This document shows, piece by piece, positions 10,505 through 23,783 of a stretch of 64,000 bases of DNA (its first letter is position 1; each line of letters begins with the position of its first letter). Source of the stretch: Ischnura elegans (lineage: Eukaryota > Arthropoda > Insecta > Odonata > Coenagrionidae). The stretch lies in the NCBI RefSeq assembly GCF_921293095.1, contig NC_060254.1:107160917-107224916 (forward strand), written 5' to 3'. The notes under the pieces are model-generated. The model did not search any database, had not been told where the DNA came from, and worked only from the letters and a program-made list of their open reading frames with translations. A program made the position numbers and the translations under genes.

Positions 10505-12023
10505 TAATATAAATAGTGTGACTTCTGTTGTCAGGGTTGCTGCTGGTGCCCACTGCATCAACGGTGAAGTAAATACGTAAATCTGTGTACGCGTATTATT
10601 GAAGCGTGGAGCCGTTGCAATACGGGATACTCATCACAGCTTTCACGAATTCTGGATTTCCCTTCTTTTCAAACAAAACCAACCTATTTTAGAGCCACCG
10701 AAATTTTAAAAGACATGATACCAGAACTCAAAACGTGTGATACAAAAATCATACCCTAGAGGACTTGATAAGAACTGAAGCTTATCAATTATGAGATAAA
10801 GGCCAAAGAAGAATGTTACGGAATAGAGTTCAGAGCATATTTATTCATCATATGAAACATTGTAAGGCTGAAATGCGATTACTAAGTTTTGGTAACCCAT
10901 TAAAGAAATACAAAAAAAACTGCAATTAAAATACGACCTACATATGACGCACACAGAATTCTTCGAATAATTGTACTTGATCCTACTCTATATGAGCTAA
11001 CCATTAACAATTTCCGTCATTGATACCAACGGCTACATCTATCCAAAAACGATTGATTATATCAGATCATGAGTAGAATGTTTTACTAATAGGATAAAAT
11101 ATGAGAGAGTCGAGAATATTCCTCCAGTCGAAATGAACCATTAATCTGTTGCTGTTCGACTTGCACATCAACACTTTCTATTGAATTCTGACAATATTTT
11201 GATAAATACTGTTTTCACTTAGAGTGCAACTGGATTCATTGAGAGAAAGTGCAGAGTTGGAGGCGGAATATACTGTTGACATTCGCAAAATGATTCATGA
11301 AATCCCACCATGGCCGGCAGAATACTGAAACATAATCCACCAAAATTGATCATAAGTAAACATTTTTGGCCCACGCATGTATACAAAGATCAGGTACACG
11401 AGATTCCCAGAATCATGGACGCAAATTTCCCACGCACATCAAATCTCTTTCCTTCCGGTGGCGAGTCGAAGATCAGCTGTCTCTCGTGAACCCGACTTCA
11501 GCGATGTGACCCTCCTTTCACGGCCACTTTTCCTGCGAGAAAGCTTGCACGAAATGTCGAAGAGTGCCCAAAGCTATGGAGTAGGCGGGACCCCTAACCA
11601 TGCATCTGAATGCTTTCGGACTAATAGAGACGTGATTTACTCTTGAAATAGCCCAATCTCCCTCACAGATCCAAGATACTCGAATGCAAAGACCTAGGCA
11701 AAATACCTATATAAAGACGGAACTTATTAGACGTTGTGAGACTGGTTCCAAGCGTTTCGGGACCTCAAAATAATGCAATAAAGAGGGAAATTAGATGGGA
11801 AGATGTGAAAGTTCAAGAGCCATAAGAAAAGGCACTATTCTTTTTGGCAGAATTTTATCAACACCCAAATTCCTTCGGTTTTCCTCGAGTAAATTTCATG
11901 AGAGAGTCGTTCCCGTTTCCCTTGTCCACAGAATAATTCAACCAAAAAAGTAGAATTTCAATTTTTCTGTATTTTTTGGACACATTTTAAAAATGATACT
12001 GAAGTAAGAGATACTCTCTCATT
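10505..12023. other. Intergenic sequence, no gene seen
   Basis: AT-rich with scattered short ORFs. No repeat, RNA gene or splice-bounded exon recognised. Confidence 0.45.
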
Positions 12024-12120
12024 CAGTGGCGATGCGAGGGAGGATTGTGGGGGATTAAATCCCCCCAGAACTCAGAGAAATTTAAAAGAACTATCACGAT
12101 ACTCCCCAGAAGTTGGGCGA
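12024..12120 (+). mobile_element. Fragment of the CAGTGGCG MITE family
   Basis: CAGTGGCGATGCGAGGGAGG, a G-rich/C-rich block and CTCAGAGAAATTTAAAAG parallel the first 75 bases of the complete element at 38323-38635. The rest is missing or diverged. The right limit is uncertain, and no duplication was found. Confidence 0.55.
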
Positions 12121-12344
12121 TGAAGGGGCGCAAGCCTAAACAGCTCCACGAGATGTATATTATTATTATTTTGTTGTCCTGTTAAATTATATGTTTTATG
12201 CATTGTTGAATCTCGTGTAATAAACAATTATTCAACTGAGCTTGAACTGAAGTTGGATGACATCTCGGATGGAGAGGAAACGGGAGTCTTGTGGCCAGCG
12301 CGGCGATCGCCGAGGGCCCCCGTGACGCTCGCGTATATCATGAA

Positions 12345-12815
12345 TAGAGATGCGTGAAAATGATAAATGCGATACAGATGCGATGTGCGCAAATAAATGC
12401 TACATAAATGCGATGACTGGTCTTTTACGATATTTTTACGCAAATTTGCCTTTTCGACGGAAAAATTCGTACATTTTGTGCCGAGCGCAATTTAAATGCT
12501 CCGCTGGCACTCGCCGCTTAATGCATGTGAGCGACTGGCCAGCTGCTAGTTGGCTGGGACTTCACGTGGCCGCGAACGACAAGTGGGCGCGGGCAAGCTA
12601 CACTTCCGCCGCTATATGTCTCATTCCTTAATTTATTATTGCTGTACAACATAATTATTTAAAATATCCTGTATTTTGTCATATAACTGTGTTTCAACTC
12701 ATTTATCGTCATCTACCTCATTATGAAAATAAAAAATTGACGCTAAAAAATGCGATAAACTATTATTGAAAGTGCGATAAAATAAAAATGAAAGTGCGAT
12801 TTTCACGTATCTCTA
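12345..12815. mobile_element. hAT MITE, 471 bp, with perfect 8-bp TSD (TAGAGATGCG family, copy 1)
   Basis: Ends TAGAGATGCGTGAAAA and TTTTCACGTATCTCTA are inverted repeats. A perfect duplication ATCATGAA flanks the element (12337-12344 and 12816-12823). Subterminal regions contain many copies of ATGCGAT and its complement, resembling hAT subterminal binding motifs. A second copy lies in opposite orientation at 61652-62109. No transposase is encoded; the 93-codon ORF over it is incidental. Confidence 0.95.
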
Positions 12816-12823
12816 ATCATGAA

Positions 12824-15008
12824 GCGGCCGGCGTATGATAGGGCTCTCGTCGCGTCTCTTCCAGGCAAAATACGATGAGTTGGTGAGAATCTCCCTCGTG
12901 AGGTGAGACCACGTTGGCAACCGTAAGTGCTACCGTGTATGTATCACTACTTATATGTTTTCCCTTAATCAGTATATATTGGGGACCGCTACGGATCACG
13001 TGACATTCCATATTTTTTTCCCCCCGTCCACTCTTCCCGAAGTCTCCAGTTCCCAAGCGAAACCCGATACACCCGCAGGTGTTACTGGATAATTGATACC
13101 CCAATTCATTCATCGAAAAGATATATCAGATTACAATGCATGGGTATAGTTACGCATCTCACTTGATTGAGTCTTTGACGAAAGGGACGCAATTACCATG
13201 GGACTCACAATCAGTTCCAATTTTCATTCCCTGGAGAAGGTGATAGCATCGTGGATAACCACAGTGTTGCCATATTTCTGCTATGGGACAGCCTCCTCAC
13301 ACAGATTGCCAAACCTTAAGTACTTCAGTACATTCTGGTTTGGTAAGTGAGAGTGTCATCCTATTTAAAGTGTTAATATGAAACGTGTTTACAAAAGCGG
13401 CACGCAGAAAAGAAATGAGAAGAAGAAAAAACTCTTTCATGCTATTATCATCTCAAATAGCTTGAGAGCCTGGCTGAGCAAAAGCAGTGGTTCCTCTACC
13501 GATTCATTACACAATCAGAATTTAGATACTGGTTCAGGTACGTTGGAACATTCGTATTTTCATTTTAATTGTTTAAAAATGCCGCCTTGTACACGCTTCG
13601 AGTCAACTTGCCGCGCGGTTCTTTCATCTCTCTATAATCAGGTTTTTTTATTGTGTATACATATATTTTGATTTTTCGTGCGTTTAATTTCTATTTTCAA
13701 TGTATTGCTCCAAACGCAAACATAGGAGAGGAACTGTCTGCTATTGCGAAACCTGCAGTATTACCAGAGGCGGATCTAAGGTTGGATCAAAAGGGGGAGG
13801 TCTGGCGAATCCCCCTGCCGAAGGGAGGTTCAGGGATATTGGTAATTTGGGATTTCTTAGATAGGAAATTTCTCGACGCATCGGATTAAATTATTGGAAT
13901 AAAATTATTCGAAAACTTTTAAAACCATCGCAAAACTATGAAACTACTCTGACTATTAAGTAAAACCTGTTTTTTGGTATGTTTTTTCTGGATTAGATTT
14001 TATTTGCAACACTCTACGTAATGAATTACATTATTATTTAAACACAGATACTTTTAAACAAACTTGGGGAAAAAATATGCAGATATCAGTGGATTTTAAT
14101 GCGTTTTGTTCGGTAGATGACAGCGTGTTTCATGGAATTTTATCCAATAACTAGGTACTGTACTTCCATTGATCATTTTCTAAGAGCCTTAGACCATGTC
14201 ATTTAGAGCAAGATTCTTTTATATGTGATTTTGAACGAACAACGCAATCTTTTACGACGAGCTGACGCAAAACAAGGGAGAAACAAACTGGTATGTTGGG
14301 AAATGCGACGCGAGAGAATAGGCACGCAGAAAGAGGAATTTGCAACTGCTCTTCTTCTACGAAAGTCAGTGTTCGGAGTATCCGAATTAAAAACCTCTGC
14401 CTTCATAATGACATCACGATCCCTACCAGCATGATTTGATAGAAAGGACTGACATTTTTATACATTCACTTATTTCTCTCTGACAGCTATTTAACTACAA
14501 GGGAGTATTAATAAAGACCCAGAGAAAGAATGCCATACCTTATTCCACATCAATAAGGTAATTTAGGAAACTCTCACCTATTTACCAACATGATAATCAT
14601 AAACTTGCAAAAGAACAACCCATCAAAAGCAGTTGGTATTTTATACAGCAATAGATGCAATTTGTGAATGGATTCTTGAGGCATTATAAAAAGTCGGAAA
14701 AATATCACAGCTGCGAGAACCTGGGGTAGGTTATAGTTTATTTGTAATCAATACATACCTATATAACGAAATGAAGGTAGCCAATACTTTGTGGAGTTCC
14801 ATGACAGGAAATAGTTTTTTGCAGAATGCCACTGACCTTAAAGCTATCCAAAATGAATATTTTACAAAATTTTCGCTACTTTGTGCTTTTATTATCACCC
14901 TATCGTCATGGTCTCAGGTGCGTATTTACTTTTTTTTAATCAGTTTTTATTAATCACTACTGCCCAACCCATATATTTTACAATTTGCACAATTTCAGGC
15001 GGAACTGG
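12824..15008. other. Intergenic sequence with one MITE-end fragment
   Basis: No gene recognised. CAGAGGCGGATCTAAGG near 13767, followed by a G-rich and a CCCCC block, resembles the end of the element at 15017, but no opposite end was located. Confidence 0.4.
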
Positions 15009-15016
15009 GACACAAT

Positions 15017-15172
15017 CAGTGGCGGATACAGGATAGTGACAAGGAGGGACGGGGCTAAGTGGGGACTGACCTCCCAGCGCTAGTCGAAGTCCGAACAAAA
15101 TTGCCATTATATCTAGTGGACATTGGACACATTAGCCCCCTTACCCCCTCTCCCCCCATAGATCCGCCACTG
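15017..15172. mobile_element. Short hAT-type MITE, 156 bp, with perfect 8-bp TSD
   Basis: The ends CAGTGGCGGATAC and GATCCGCCACTG are inverted repeats. A perfect GACACAAT duplication flanks it (15009-15016 and 15173-15180). The opposing G-rich and C-rich arms would let the single strand fold on itself. No ORF. Confidence 0.93.
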
Positions 15173-15180
15173 GACACAAT

Positions 15181-15984
15181 TTACAGATTGTTTTCATTCT
15201 AGACCAGTTGAGCATTACCGCGCACTCGCAAAACCAAAGATTTCCTTGGCCTTATATAATGTAGATTATAATAAGCGCAGCTTCTTTTTTTCCACGAATT
15301 ATTTCAAAGTGATTATCAAATTCCACGAACTCTCGCCCGCTTCAATAGAATGAAATTAAAATTCCGTATTTGTAATGCTAAAAGTTATGCTCACGTTTGG
15401 TTATTATCAATAGGGTGTTACTTAAAATGGATTCTTTTCCAAAGATTCGTCTCCAGAGTCCGCCTGACTTTCCGCAACATTCAAAACTCTATTACTCGGG
15501 AGGGTTAACATTATCCTATTTTTAAAGAAATTTGCATCCGAAACCCTGAGGTCACGGCACCACTTTTCCGAACATTTCATCTCGAAATATGTCAATTTTC
15601 GGCCAACTCTTGTAATCAATGTCCTTTTCTTTAAAGGGCCAATGGGTTATTCTGTTCTCAGCAGTGCTAATGCTCTAATGCTCTCTCTACATTCATTATC
15701 CTTAGTATATTGAGTGTTTATGTTATTCATAATTCTCTCTCTCACCTCAGGGCCCAAATATGAGTGGAGCATTTTCCCCAACATATGAATGAAAACCTAA
15801 GTTTTGGTGATGAACAATCCTCTATTTCTCAGCAACCACGGCAACTACTTCATGCATAAAAAAATATTTTGACAACATTTTGGAATTCTTTTATTTCTGG
15901 CTCAAATAATATTACGTCATCCTAGTTGTTCTACTTTGGACACATATACTTTCTAAAAAGTTCAACAAAAAAGAGCGATTTCTC
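15181..15984. other. Intergenic sequence, no gene seen
   Basis: No feature recognised. Confidence 0.45.
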
Positions 15985-15992
15985 ACTAGAAG

Positions 15993-16251
15993 CAGTTGCG
16001 CCGACTCCATAGGGCCGGAGGGGGCCCGAGTCCCCTCAAAAATTCGTTACAGATGTGAGGAAAAAATGTGTCATGCTTTTCGATTTTCCCCGAAGTGTCC
16101 AAGATATCGAGATTCGAGTTATCAGCGTTCTAATGTTGATTTTTGACACTTCTAAAATGTTTAAAAAACTTAAAATCACTACTTTAAAAATTTCCCAGGG
16201 CAAGATCCCCGGTTTGGGCCCCCCAATATTTTTCGTAAGTCGGCATTCCTG
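15993..16251. mobile_element. hAT-type MITE, 259 bp, with perfect 8-bp TSD
   Basis: Left end CAGTTGCGCCGACT and right end AAGTCGGCATTCCTG are imperfect inverted repeats. A perfect ACTAGAAG duplication flanks it (15985-15992 and 16252-16259). GGGCC-rich blocks lie subterminally. The overlapping ORFs on both strands are incidental. Confidence 0.88.
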
Positions 16252-16570
16252 ACTAGAAGAAAGGTAAAATAGGTAATTTATCTTTAAATGCATGCTGTTC
16301 ACGATTCGTATAAAATACAGACACTGAAAGGATGACTCTTCCCTGATTAAAACCCCAAAAATGCTTAGTATTCAAGATGTCTCAGTGTTCGATATTAATC
16401 AGGGGTAAAACTAATCGGAACCCATCAATAATACTTTATCATACAATATTTCATGAGGCTACTCAATTCTTCTAAAGGCCAATAAGAAAAGTGAGGGTAC
16501 TTTCGGTTCACTTATTGCATTTCCTTCAGAAAGCCTAACTTCATAAAATATCCACACAAATGCAAAGATT

Positions 16571-16583
16571 AATGCACGCTCAT
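16571..16583. repeat. Target-site duplication of the LINE, left copy
   Basis: AATGCACGCTCAT occurs here and again at 17811-17823, exactly bracketing the LINE fragment. A 13-bp duplication is typical of target-primed reverse transcription. Confidence 0.9.
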
Positions 16584-17810
16584 AGAAGAATAGAACGAAA
16601 AGCAGAAGAGTACTTGGATGAGGACCAATTTGGATTCAGAAAAAACAAAGGCACAAGGGAAGCAATATTGGCCCTAAGACTGCTCATAGAAAAGAGAATG
16701 GAAAAGAACAAGCCAACATTCGTTGCGTTTGTGGACTTAGAGAATGCATTTGACAACGTGGATTGGAGCACAATGCTTGGAATCCTAAAGGAAATTGGGG
16801 TTCTTTATAATGACAGAAGAATCATCTACAGTTTATACAAAAACCAAGTAGCCGTGATAAAATCAGGGCCCAGCTGTGAAGAAGCAAGAATTAAGAAAGG
16901 AGTGCGACAAGGCTGTACATTGTCACCCGTAATTTTCAACGTTAACATTGAAAAAGCCATTAATGAAATCAAAGAAAAGGAATTGGGAGTGAATATCCAT
17001 GGAGAAAAAATTAGCATGCTAAGATTTGCCGATGACATAGCCGTTATAGCAGAAACAGAGAAGAATTTGAAAAATATTCTGGTTAATATGGGTAGGGTAA
17101 TGAGTAGATATCAACTGAAAATAAGCACGAAGAAAACCAAGATCTTAGTATGCAGCAGAAGAGAAGAAGTCAAGACCAACATTTAAATAGGGAGGCAAAA
17201 ACTGATAGAGGTGGATGAATTCTGTTATTTGGGAAGCAATATAACTAGTGACGGGAGAAGTAAGAAAGAAATTATCAGCAGAATAGCCCAGGCGAAGAGA
17301 GCATTCCACCAAAAGACAGACCTGCTTACAGCGGGAAACTTAAATATAGAAGTAAAGAAACAATTTATAAGAACCTACATCTGGAGTTTGCTCCTACACG
17401 GAAGTGAGGCATGGACAATGGCCGCAGCGGAGAAAGCAAGGATAGAGGCCTTCGAAATGTGGTGCTACAGAAGAATGATGAAAATCAAATGGATCGACCG
17501 AGTTAGTAACGAGGAAGTCCTAAGAAGCGTACGAGAGAAGAGAAGCCTCATGAAAATCTTAATAAGAAGACGGAACAACCTTATAGGCCACATCTTGAGA
17601 CATGATGGCCTGATGAAGACAATCGTCGAAGGACAGGTGGAAGGCAAGAATGGAAAATGAAGACCTCGAACAAAATATATGGAACAAGTAAAGAGAGATG
17701 TGAAAGAGAAGAAATACGTAGGAGTGAAAAGATTAGCTGATAGGAGAACTGAGTGGAGAGCTGCGTCAAACCATTCCTAGGATTGTTGACCAGTGATGAC
17801 GATGATGATG
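16584..17810 (+). pseudogene. 5'-truncated LINE: reverse transcriptase C-terminal half
   Basis: The remnant of a non-LTR retrotransposon pol gene. Visible reverse transcriptase blocks, in order, are DQFGFRKNKGTREAI, the motif A region FVDLENAFDNV, GVRQGCTLSP, the catalytic motif RFADDIAVIAE and STKKTKILVCS. The post-RT region EFCYLGSNI and the conserved tail FEMWCYRRMMKIKW then follow. The frame is open from 16584 but has an in-frame TAA at 17184-17186 and a TGA at 17658-17660. Reading through both, it would end at TAG 17778-17780 after WRAASNHS. Endonuclease and N-terminal RT are absent because of 5' truncation at the left duplication, so the ATG at 16560 lies in flanking DNA. The 3' end is a GATGATGATG simple repeat. 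Similar ORFs are common in insect genomes; I do not assign the clade firmly. Confidence 0.95.
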
Positions 17811-17823
17811 AATGCACGCTCAT
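17811..17823. repeat. Target-site duplication of the LINE, right copy
   Basis: A second copy of AATGCACGCTCAT, directly after the GATGATGATG tail. Confidence 0.9.
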
Positions 17824-17993
17824 TGCCGGCTCTTTTCAAAATACATGCGATGGATCTTCCTAGTAAAAGTAATGCCTTAGGATCAACTCTGCGTGAATCC
17901 ACGGCATGATAGTATCTAACAAATCAGCAGACACACTGAGAACAGTATTTACTCGAGTTGCACTTGCAACATGGAGGAAAATCTTTCTATATT

Positions 17994-18256
17994 CAGTGGC
18001 GTAGCCAGGAATTTCGTTCGGGAGGGAGGGTCCAAAACCAGGGGGGAAATTTTTGAAAAATAGGATACTAAGAAAAAGGGTTTTCAACTAATTTTAACAC
18101 TTCATAATCGGAAAAACTTCATTTGCTAAAGAAATATTATGTAAATTTATAATTTTTCAATGTTTTATTTTCTTTTACAATGTAAAAATAATACATTTTT
18201 ATATTCCGGGGGTGGGGGTCCGAACCCCCAGGACCTTCCCCCTGGCTACGCCACTG
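17994..18256. mobile_element. hAT-type MITE, 263 bp (GGCGTAGCCAGG ends)
   Basis: The ends CAGTGGCGTAGCCAGG and CCTGGCTACGCCACTG form a perfect 16-bp terminal inverted repeat. The flanks TCTATATT and TCTGTAGT match at 6 of 8, a possible aged 8-bp duplication. G-rich and C-rich subterminal blocks oppose each other. No ORF. Confidence 0.87.
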
Positions 18257-18347
18257 TCTGTAGTATGAGCAAATTCAGAAAACCAATAGGCGAAATTTCA
18301 TAAAAATATGCATGCGATGGCGTTTGGCGTAACATGGTGGAACTCCT

Positions 18348-18452
18348 TCATGATGCACAAAGGTTAACAAAAAGACTTCGCTGTTCCAAAAAATTATTTT
18401 GTGGAACAGCGAAGTCTTTTTCTTAACCTTTGAGCAAAAATATGCATCATGA
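18348..18452. repeat. Foldback with about 30-bp core arms
   Basis: AAAGGTTAACAAAAAGACTT (from about 18358) and the complementary TCTTTTTCTTAACCTTT (ending near 18431) pair around a roughly 12-bp AT loop. The pairing extends outward with TCATGATGCA against TGCATCATGA. One or two mismatches are seen. It could be a hairpin-forming MITE remnant. Confidence 0.88.
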
Positions 18453-21400
18453 AATTTAAAAAATGCTATATTATAAGAAAAACTAACGTTATTAATTTAT
18501 CCAAAATGAAAAACCTGTAGAAGCCTGTAAAGAATGGTGAGAAATTAAACTTCACAAGTCATTAGAAGTATATTAAATTAAATAAAATCACCTAGAAATA
18601 TTTTCTGCAAATTTAAACGACGGTACTTTTGAGAATCGAGATTAACAATACAATTACGGTCCTTCGTAAAGTAAAATTAATAAGAAGTTTAAACTTGAGC
18701 ACTGAAATAAAAATAACTCAATAGATATTGTAAGGGAAGGTAAGCGAAGCTACTCGAAATATACAATAATTCCAACTTTATCATTCTCGTGATTTCAAAT
18801 TAAGTGCGCCCGAAGTCTGCTTGATCTAGTTCTACCAGTGGCCACCTCATTTATTTTGGCAGCATCTGACGGAACTGTCTGCGGATCAATCTGCGAAAGG
18901 CTGCGCCCAAGGAGGCTGTAATTCCAAGAATTACCTTCTGAATAGTGCCATATAGCTTTCATACAGATCTTCCGATATATCTTCACATAGATCTTCCAAT
19001 ATGAAAGATCTAGGAGTACTGCTTCGCTCAGCTTTTTCTTTCAAGAGAATGGCGAATGAATCAACTGTTGGAACAAGACCGACCTTGCGTTGGAATACCC
19101 TACAGCAGCGCCAAAACGGAAAAATAAACAACTACGTGCGAGTACACAGGACCGTGGCACACGCAAATATAAACTAAAGGCGGAAATATCGTAAAGAAAG
19201 AAGTAACCGTAGAGGAATATTAATTCAGTTTTTGTAAGTGGGATAGTGAAGAATATGGATCATATAATAATCTCAGAGAGAGACTAGACGTTTGAGAATT
19301 GCTCAACCATAAACAAAAGAGTAATTAAATTCCTCAGAAGTTGATTCAAAACAAATTGATAGAAAGAGTCAACTTTTCAGGTAGACCCAAAAGCAAAGAG
19401 AAGGCTATTATTCACTATAAATTAGTGCAATTTATGAATATGTCAATTCAGACAAGTGCATTTGTGCATACGAGAACATAAGCTGAAAGCCTTAAACAAG
19501 AAATTTCATTGCAGACGAAGCACAGGTCTGGTAAATGACAAACTTCATTCACTAACAATAAGTAACCTGAAAGGAAAGTTAATGTACGACTGGATTTTTA
19601 CTTCCGAAACTTCCACGAACTCTCGCGCACAAAGGAGTAAGCATGGAGTAGCTGTTTTAAGTTACAAATGAATTAATAGTTATCCTTCTCAGCACGAGTT
19701 GCAGTGGATGAAATTGATTTTTTTCAGTATTAATATTAAGGAGTGAAGAAATCTTTATATAAGATTAATTTCTCATGGGCGGTGGCCATTGAATTTTGAA
19801 GAAGGTTTAGCAACCATTATTCATTGCATTCTTAAGCAACTTTCCTGTTCCCTCTAAGGCATTATTTTACTTCTTTGCCTTAAGGATAAGTAGTTTACGC
19901 TTACACCTTTTCATACTAGAGTTCGTGGATGCCCTCATCACTAATGCTAAAGCATTCTTTTAATAACGGAGTCTTAGGGAATAGACAGTACACCATGACA
20001 CGTATTTACAGTTGACATCATATACATCATTAATTATCCCTCAAGATTCAAATATAATATACCTCGCGGTGCCATTATTCAAGAAAGAGACAACCCCACA
20101 ATTTAGGATCCCCAACTGTAGTCGATCCTTCACATTAAGTTATTTCGCAATACTGTTAGCTTGAGTACGCGTGAGAAATAGAAAGAGTCCAATCCAAAGG
20201 CCAATAATCAGTTTTCATTTTTTTAAAGGAATATTCCCGACAGTCTCTCGTCTCCTAGGTTACGCTCTGAGCTGAGGACAAGCCAAAGTTCAGAGTTGAT
20301 GATGGCGGTAATTCCCTTCATAAGGGCGAATGCTAAGGGAGTCAGGTTCCCTCCTACATGCACGCCACAGCTTTTCGAACTATCGCATTGAACTCTAGTA
20401 TTTAATAAATCATATGTCAGTTATATTCATACGCAATGAGATGAGAGAATAATGCCAAAATGAAGTTCATTTGCCTTCCCTTAGAATGGATTGCGATGCC
20501 TGGAGTAATTCCTAAATCCTGTTTTGCCCGGGGCTTGCTCTTGCACATCGAATCACATCCATGTTTAGAATAGGATAAATATTTTGTATCCATCTAATGA
20601 AATACTATGGAAAATAGTGAATCGTTTCAAATCCAGAAGTGAGATCCACACTCGGCGATGCGTTGCTTGCCCTTCAATGCATTCAATGCTTCCGATCGAG
20701 TATTTTACTGCGCACACGAGCGTAAGTAATTCGCAATATCCTTCACTTCACTTGCTGCAATCATACAGCCACCGATTCCCGTTTATGAGGGTGGGCCCCT
20801 CCCATACAGTCGAAAAAGAGCGGATCACCATCAGATAATCTAAAAATTGGTCTGGCTTCAAGGCAGACCGTAACATGAGGCGATGGCGCATGTCAGGGCA
20901 TTTCAGGAATACATAATCTGCCAGGCGTTTTCGACCCATCGGCTTCGCCTCTCTCTCATCTACATCTACAATATCCATTTTAATCTACATACTACCCCAA
21001 TGCAAGCCCCCACAATTGGCCTGAGTTCGGGGGTGTTAGGACACCCCATATCCTTTTACTTAGTTCCGCTTACCATGTATTTAAGTACTTTATTGTATCT
21101 ATTCGTTCTGAAATTATCTCTCTTAAGTTATCGTTCCTTTCGGACTTGAAAATACAGTGGGGTCCTAATACGATGTTCTCCGTGTCGTAAACAAGGACAC
21201 CCTTTCATTACCTCTGCATGTGTCGCGGCCATTCCCTCCGCATGACTCATTTACCTACGTAACATTCAGTCAATGGTAATCAATCTCTCCACACTCAAAC
21301 TTCCCTCATTTCGGGGGGAAGGGGGAGCTAGGTCCCCTCTCCTACTCCATATGCACGCATCAGATATTTATGGTCGACCCAAACAAGTAGCACTTCACCC

Positions 21401-23065
21401 ATATTTATATTGGTAAGAACCCATCAGTTTACGTCAACACCTGTGAATGTGAAGTACTAATCTTGCGTCCAAAAAGGATTTAAGGCCTACTCTTGCGCGA
21501 ACAGACGTAAAATATGGGAAATCTACAGCGGTATCGTTCAGAAAAAAATATTAGATAGGATGTATTCAATCTTACCATAGTCGCATCGCGTATAGAAAAA
21601 TAGCTGTACTCAATGTTATTCATGAAGTCAATGTAATGGTTTTCTCTAAAAAAAACTGCTTAAATAAAACTTGTAGAGTTACCTTTGATGTGGGGCCATT
21701 TCTCCTCACTCGATGAGAATGAAGCTATTTTCTAAGACCCGTGGACCGTCGAGTACGTTATTCCTCTTCTGCAGCTCTCACGATAGGAAGAAACACGTTA
21801 TCACACCATTCGCACAATGTACTTCCATACTTAGACACCATCGCGTGCACTTACAACACTGCGCCACGCACTGACGCACCGATTTTAAAAGTAAAATTAA
21901 TACCAACTGCTTACAGAGCAATGCACTTCTTCACGGTGAACAACGAACAATTGGCGCGCATTGCCTGCAGTAATCGCTACCCTCGTGTTAAAGAATATTG
22001 GACGTAGGTAATAAAGCTTCAATTGCCGGAAAAGGCACACCACCCCCAAGCACCAATATTCAACACTTTCCTCACCCAGTCACGGAGCAACTGAGATCAC
22101 TCCAGTTCCTTAGGGCTGATTCAAAAAATTTATCCACTTCCGAATTGTGTTACGCCGATGGGCTAAAAAAACACGACCTCTTCCGGTTAGGGAAGGACGT
22201 GAGTTAACAATATCGCCATCTTTAACAGGACAAAATCTCTTTGTCTTATTTCGAGACTCTTTTTACGTCGACCCACCTACGTTTCAGCATATAACGCCAT
22301 TTTCAAGGTACATGGTTCTTGGATGGCAGCCTATTTCTGTGTTTCAATGGGATAGTGGTGAGATGGAGGTAGTGTTACGGGGAAGGAGGTTTCTGGATTG
22401 GGTAAGGGTGGAGGGTTTTTGTAGATACAATAGGAATGAGGGAAGTGATTCACGATGGCATAAACTCGCGATGGGCGGAGGGTAATGGGTAATGGGTAAT
22501 GTGAACGATGGAATGGGAATAGGGCATTTTTTTCTTTCCCTGAGGGTGGATGGATTTGAGCATGTCTCACTTGGTCTGAAGGTTCGCTCCAACTATCCAT
22601 TTCTTTGCCACGGCGGTGGTTTTACTCCATCCGCGGAAGTTGTATTAGACCATTCAATTTTGCCTCTTCCCAAGTTGAGGAAATTGCGAAGGTATCCCTG
22701 TTTTACTTCGTAATTTTATTCCATTCTCACTGGTCACTCATCTACCAAACCGAGCAGCTCAATTCCACAGCTCAGAACGTACCGAGGCATAGTGGAGCAG
22801 ATATATTTCATAGGGTAAGCAGAAGGTTTACGGTTTTTATTAGTACAGCCGATTCACATAGGTGAAAGATGTCCAGCGTTTCCTGATCTACTTCATGGTC
22901 ATTACAGTATCATTCAGCCCACTAGCTACACGCAACATTTTTATGCATCAATTACATAAATTTTTATAGAACAGAAATAGTTATCTCCCTTTATCCGAGT
23001 TTGCTACATGAAAACTCAAAAGAAATGAAAGTAACCAAATATATCGCCAAAATATATAGCTAACA
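18453..23065. other. Long intergenic stretch, no gene seen
   Basis: About 4.6 kb of AT-rich sequence with ORFs under 115 codons and no recognisable domain. A short GGGTAAT direct repeat (three units) lies near 22480-22500. No RNA gene or delimited transposon was recognised. Confidence 0.4.
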
Positions 23066-23160
23066 CTAGCTGACCCGGAAAACGTTTTTTTTGCCGCATA
23101 ATTTATTTATTGTGAATAAAAAAATAACGAATTAATTTTAATTGTGTGGGGATGTGGTAG
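23066..23160. repeat. Terminal fragment of an interspersed repeat (CTAGCTGACCCGG)
   Basis: CTAGCTGACCCGGAAAACG followed by TTTTTTTTGCCGCATAA resembles a terminus (CTAGCTGACCCGGCAAACG-TTGTTTTGCC) that I have seen recurrently across insect genomes. I cannot name its element class. No second end was identified. Confidence 0.3.
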
Positions 23161-23783
23161 GGTAGTGAGGGGCAAGAGTCCGCATGGGGAAATATTCCTT
23201 TTCCGAAGTATTTCTCTTAAAGCCGGGATAATGCCACTTGCAGTCAATCACCTTCATTTACGTGACCTAATGTAGCATAGGGGTGCATTCACTGGAAGAC
23301 AGCGAACGACAGAACGTAAGTTTTTCTTATTTTTCATTTTTACGCGACTTTTATTTTAATTGTAGGTTCGCGTATTTCTTATCCGTGCTTTACACGTTTA
23401 TTTAACTAATACGTTTGTCTAGCATTCCTTTATATGCATTATTTGCCTCGAAACTTCATGCAGTTAGCAGGATCGCTGGTCACCATATGGTTGTGATATG
23501 GCGTATTAGGTGTAGCAAGTGCCGTTGGGGCAAGTGTCCGCATGAGAACTCTTGCCCCTCGGGCGCCTACTCCTGCCCCATTTTATTCCAATACTTTATG
23601 TATAACCTAATAGCTTCTGTAATAATTATCACATGTACTTTGTTGATAAATTCAGTGAGAGAAAATGCGGAACTCAAGGATAAAAACCGATCGGAAAAAT
23701 TAGGAAATCAAATTTATGATGTAGCTACCTTGAGGAGGAAAAATGAAAAATCTGCACTTTCTATTGCAGTTGGTATGGATATT
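23161..23783. other. Intergenic sequence, no gene seen
   Basis: Contains paired words GGGGCAAGTGTCCGCATGAG and CTCTTGCCCC (about 23527-23560), a short imperfect hairpin. An ORF of 148 codons (23415-23861) runs through it into the SINE tail and has no recognisable domain; I regard it as chance. Confidence 0.35.

Noticed and set aside
16560..16583. ATG at 16560 as the start of the reverse transcriptase ORF
   Set aside because: It lies left of and within the 13-bp target duplication, so it belongs to flanking DNA that happens to be in frame.
22147..22600. Overlapping ORFs of 82-112 codons near 22.1-22.6 kb
   Set aside because: Open on both strands, Pro/Ser-rich on one strand because of G-rich sequence; no domain or splice signals.
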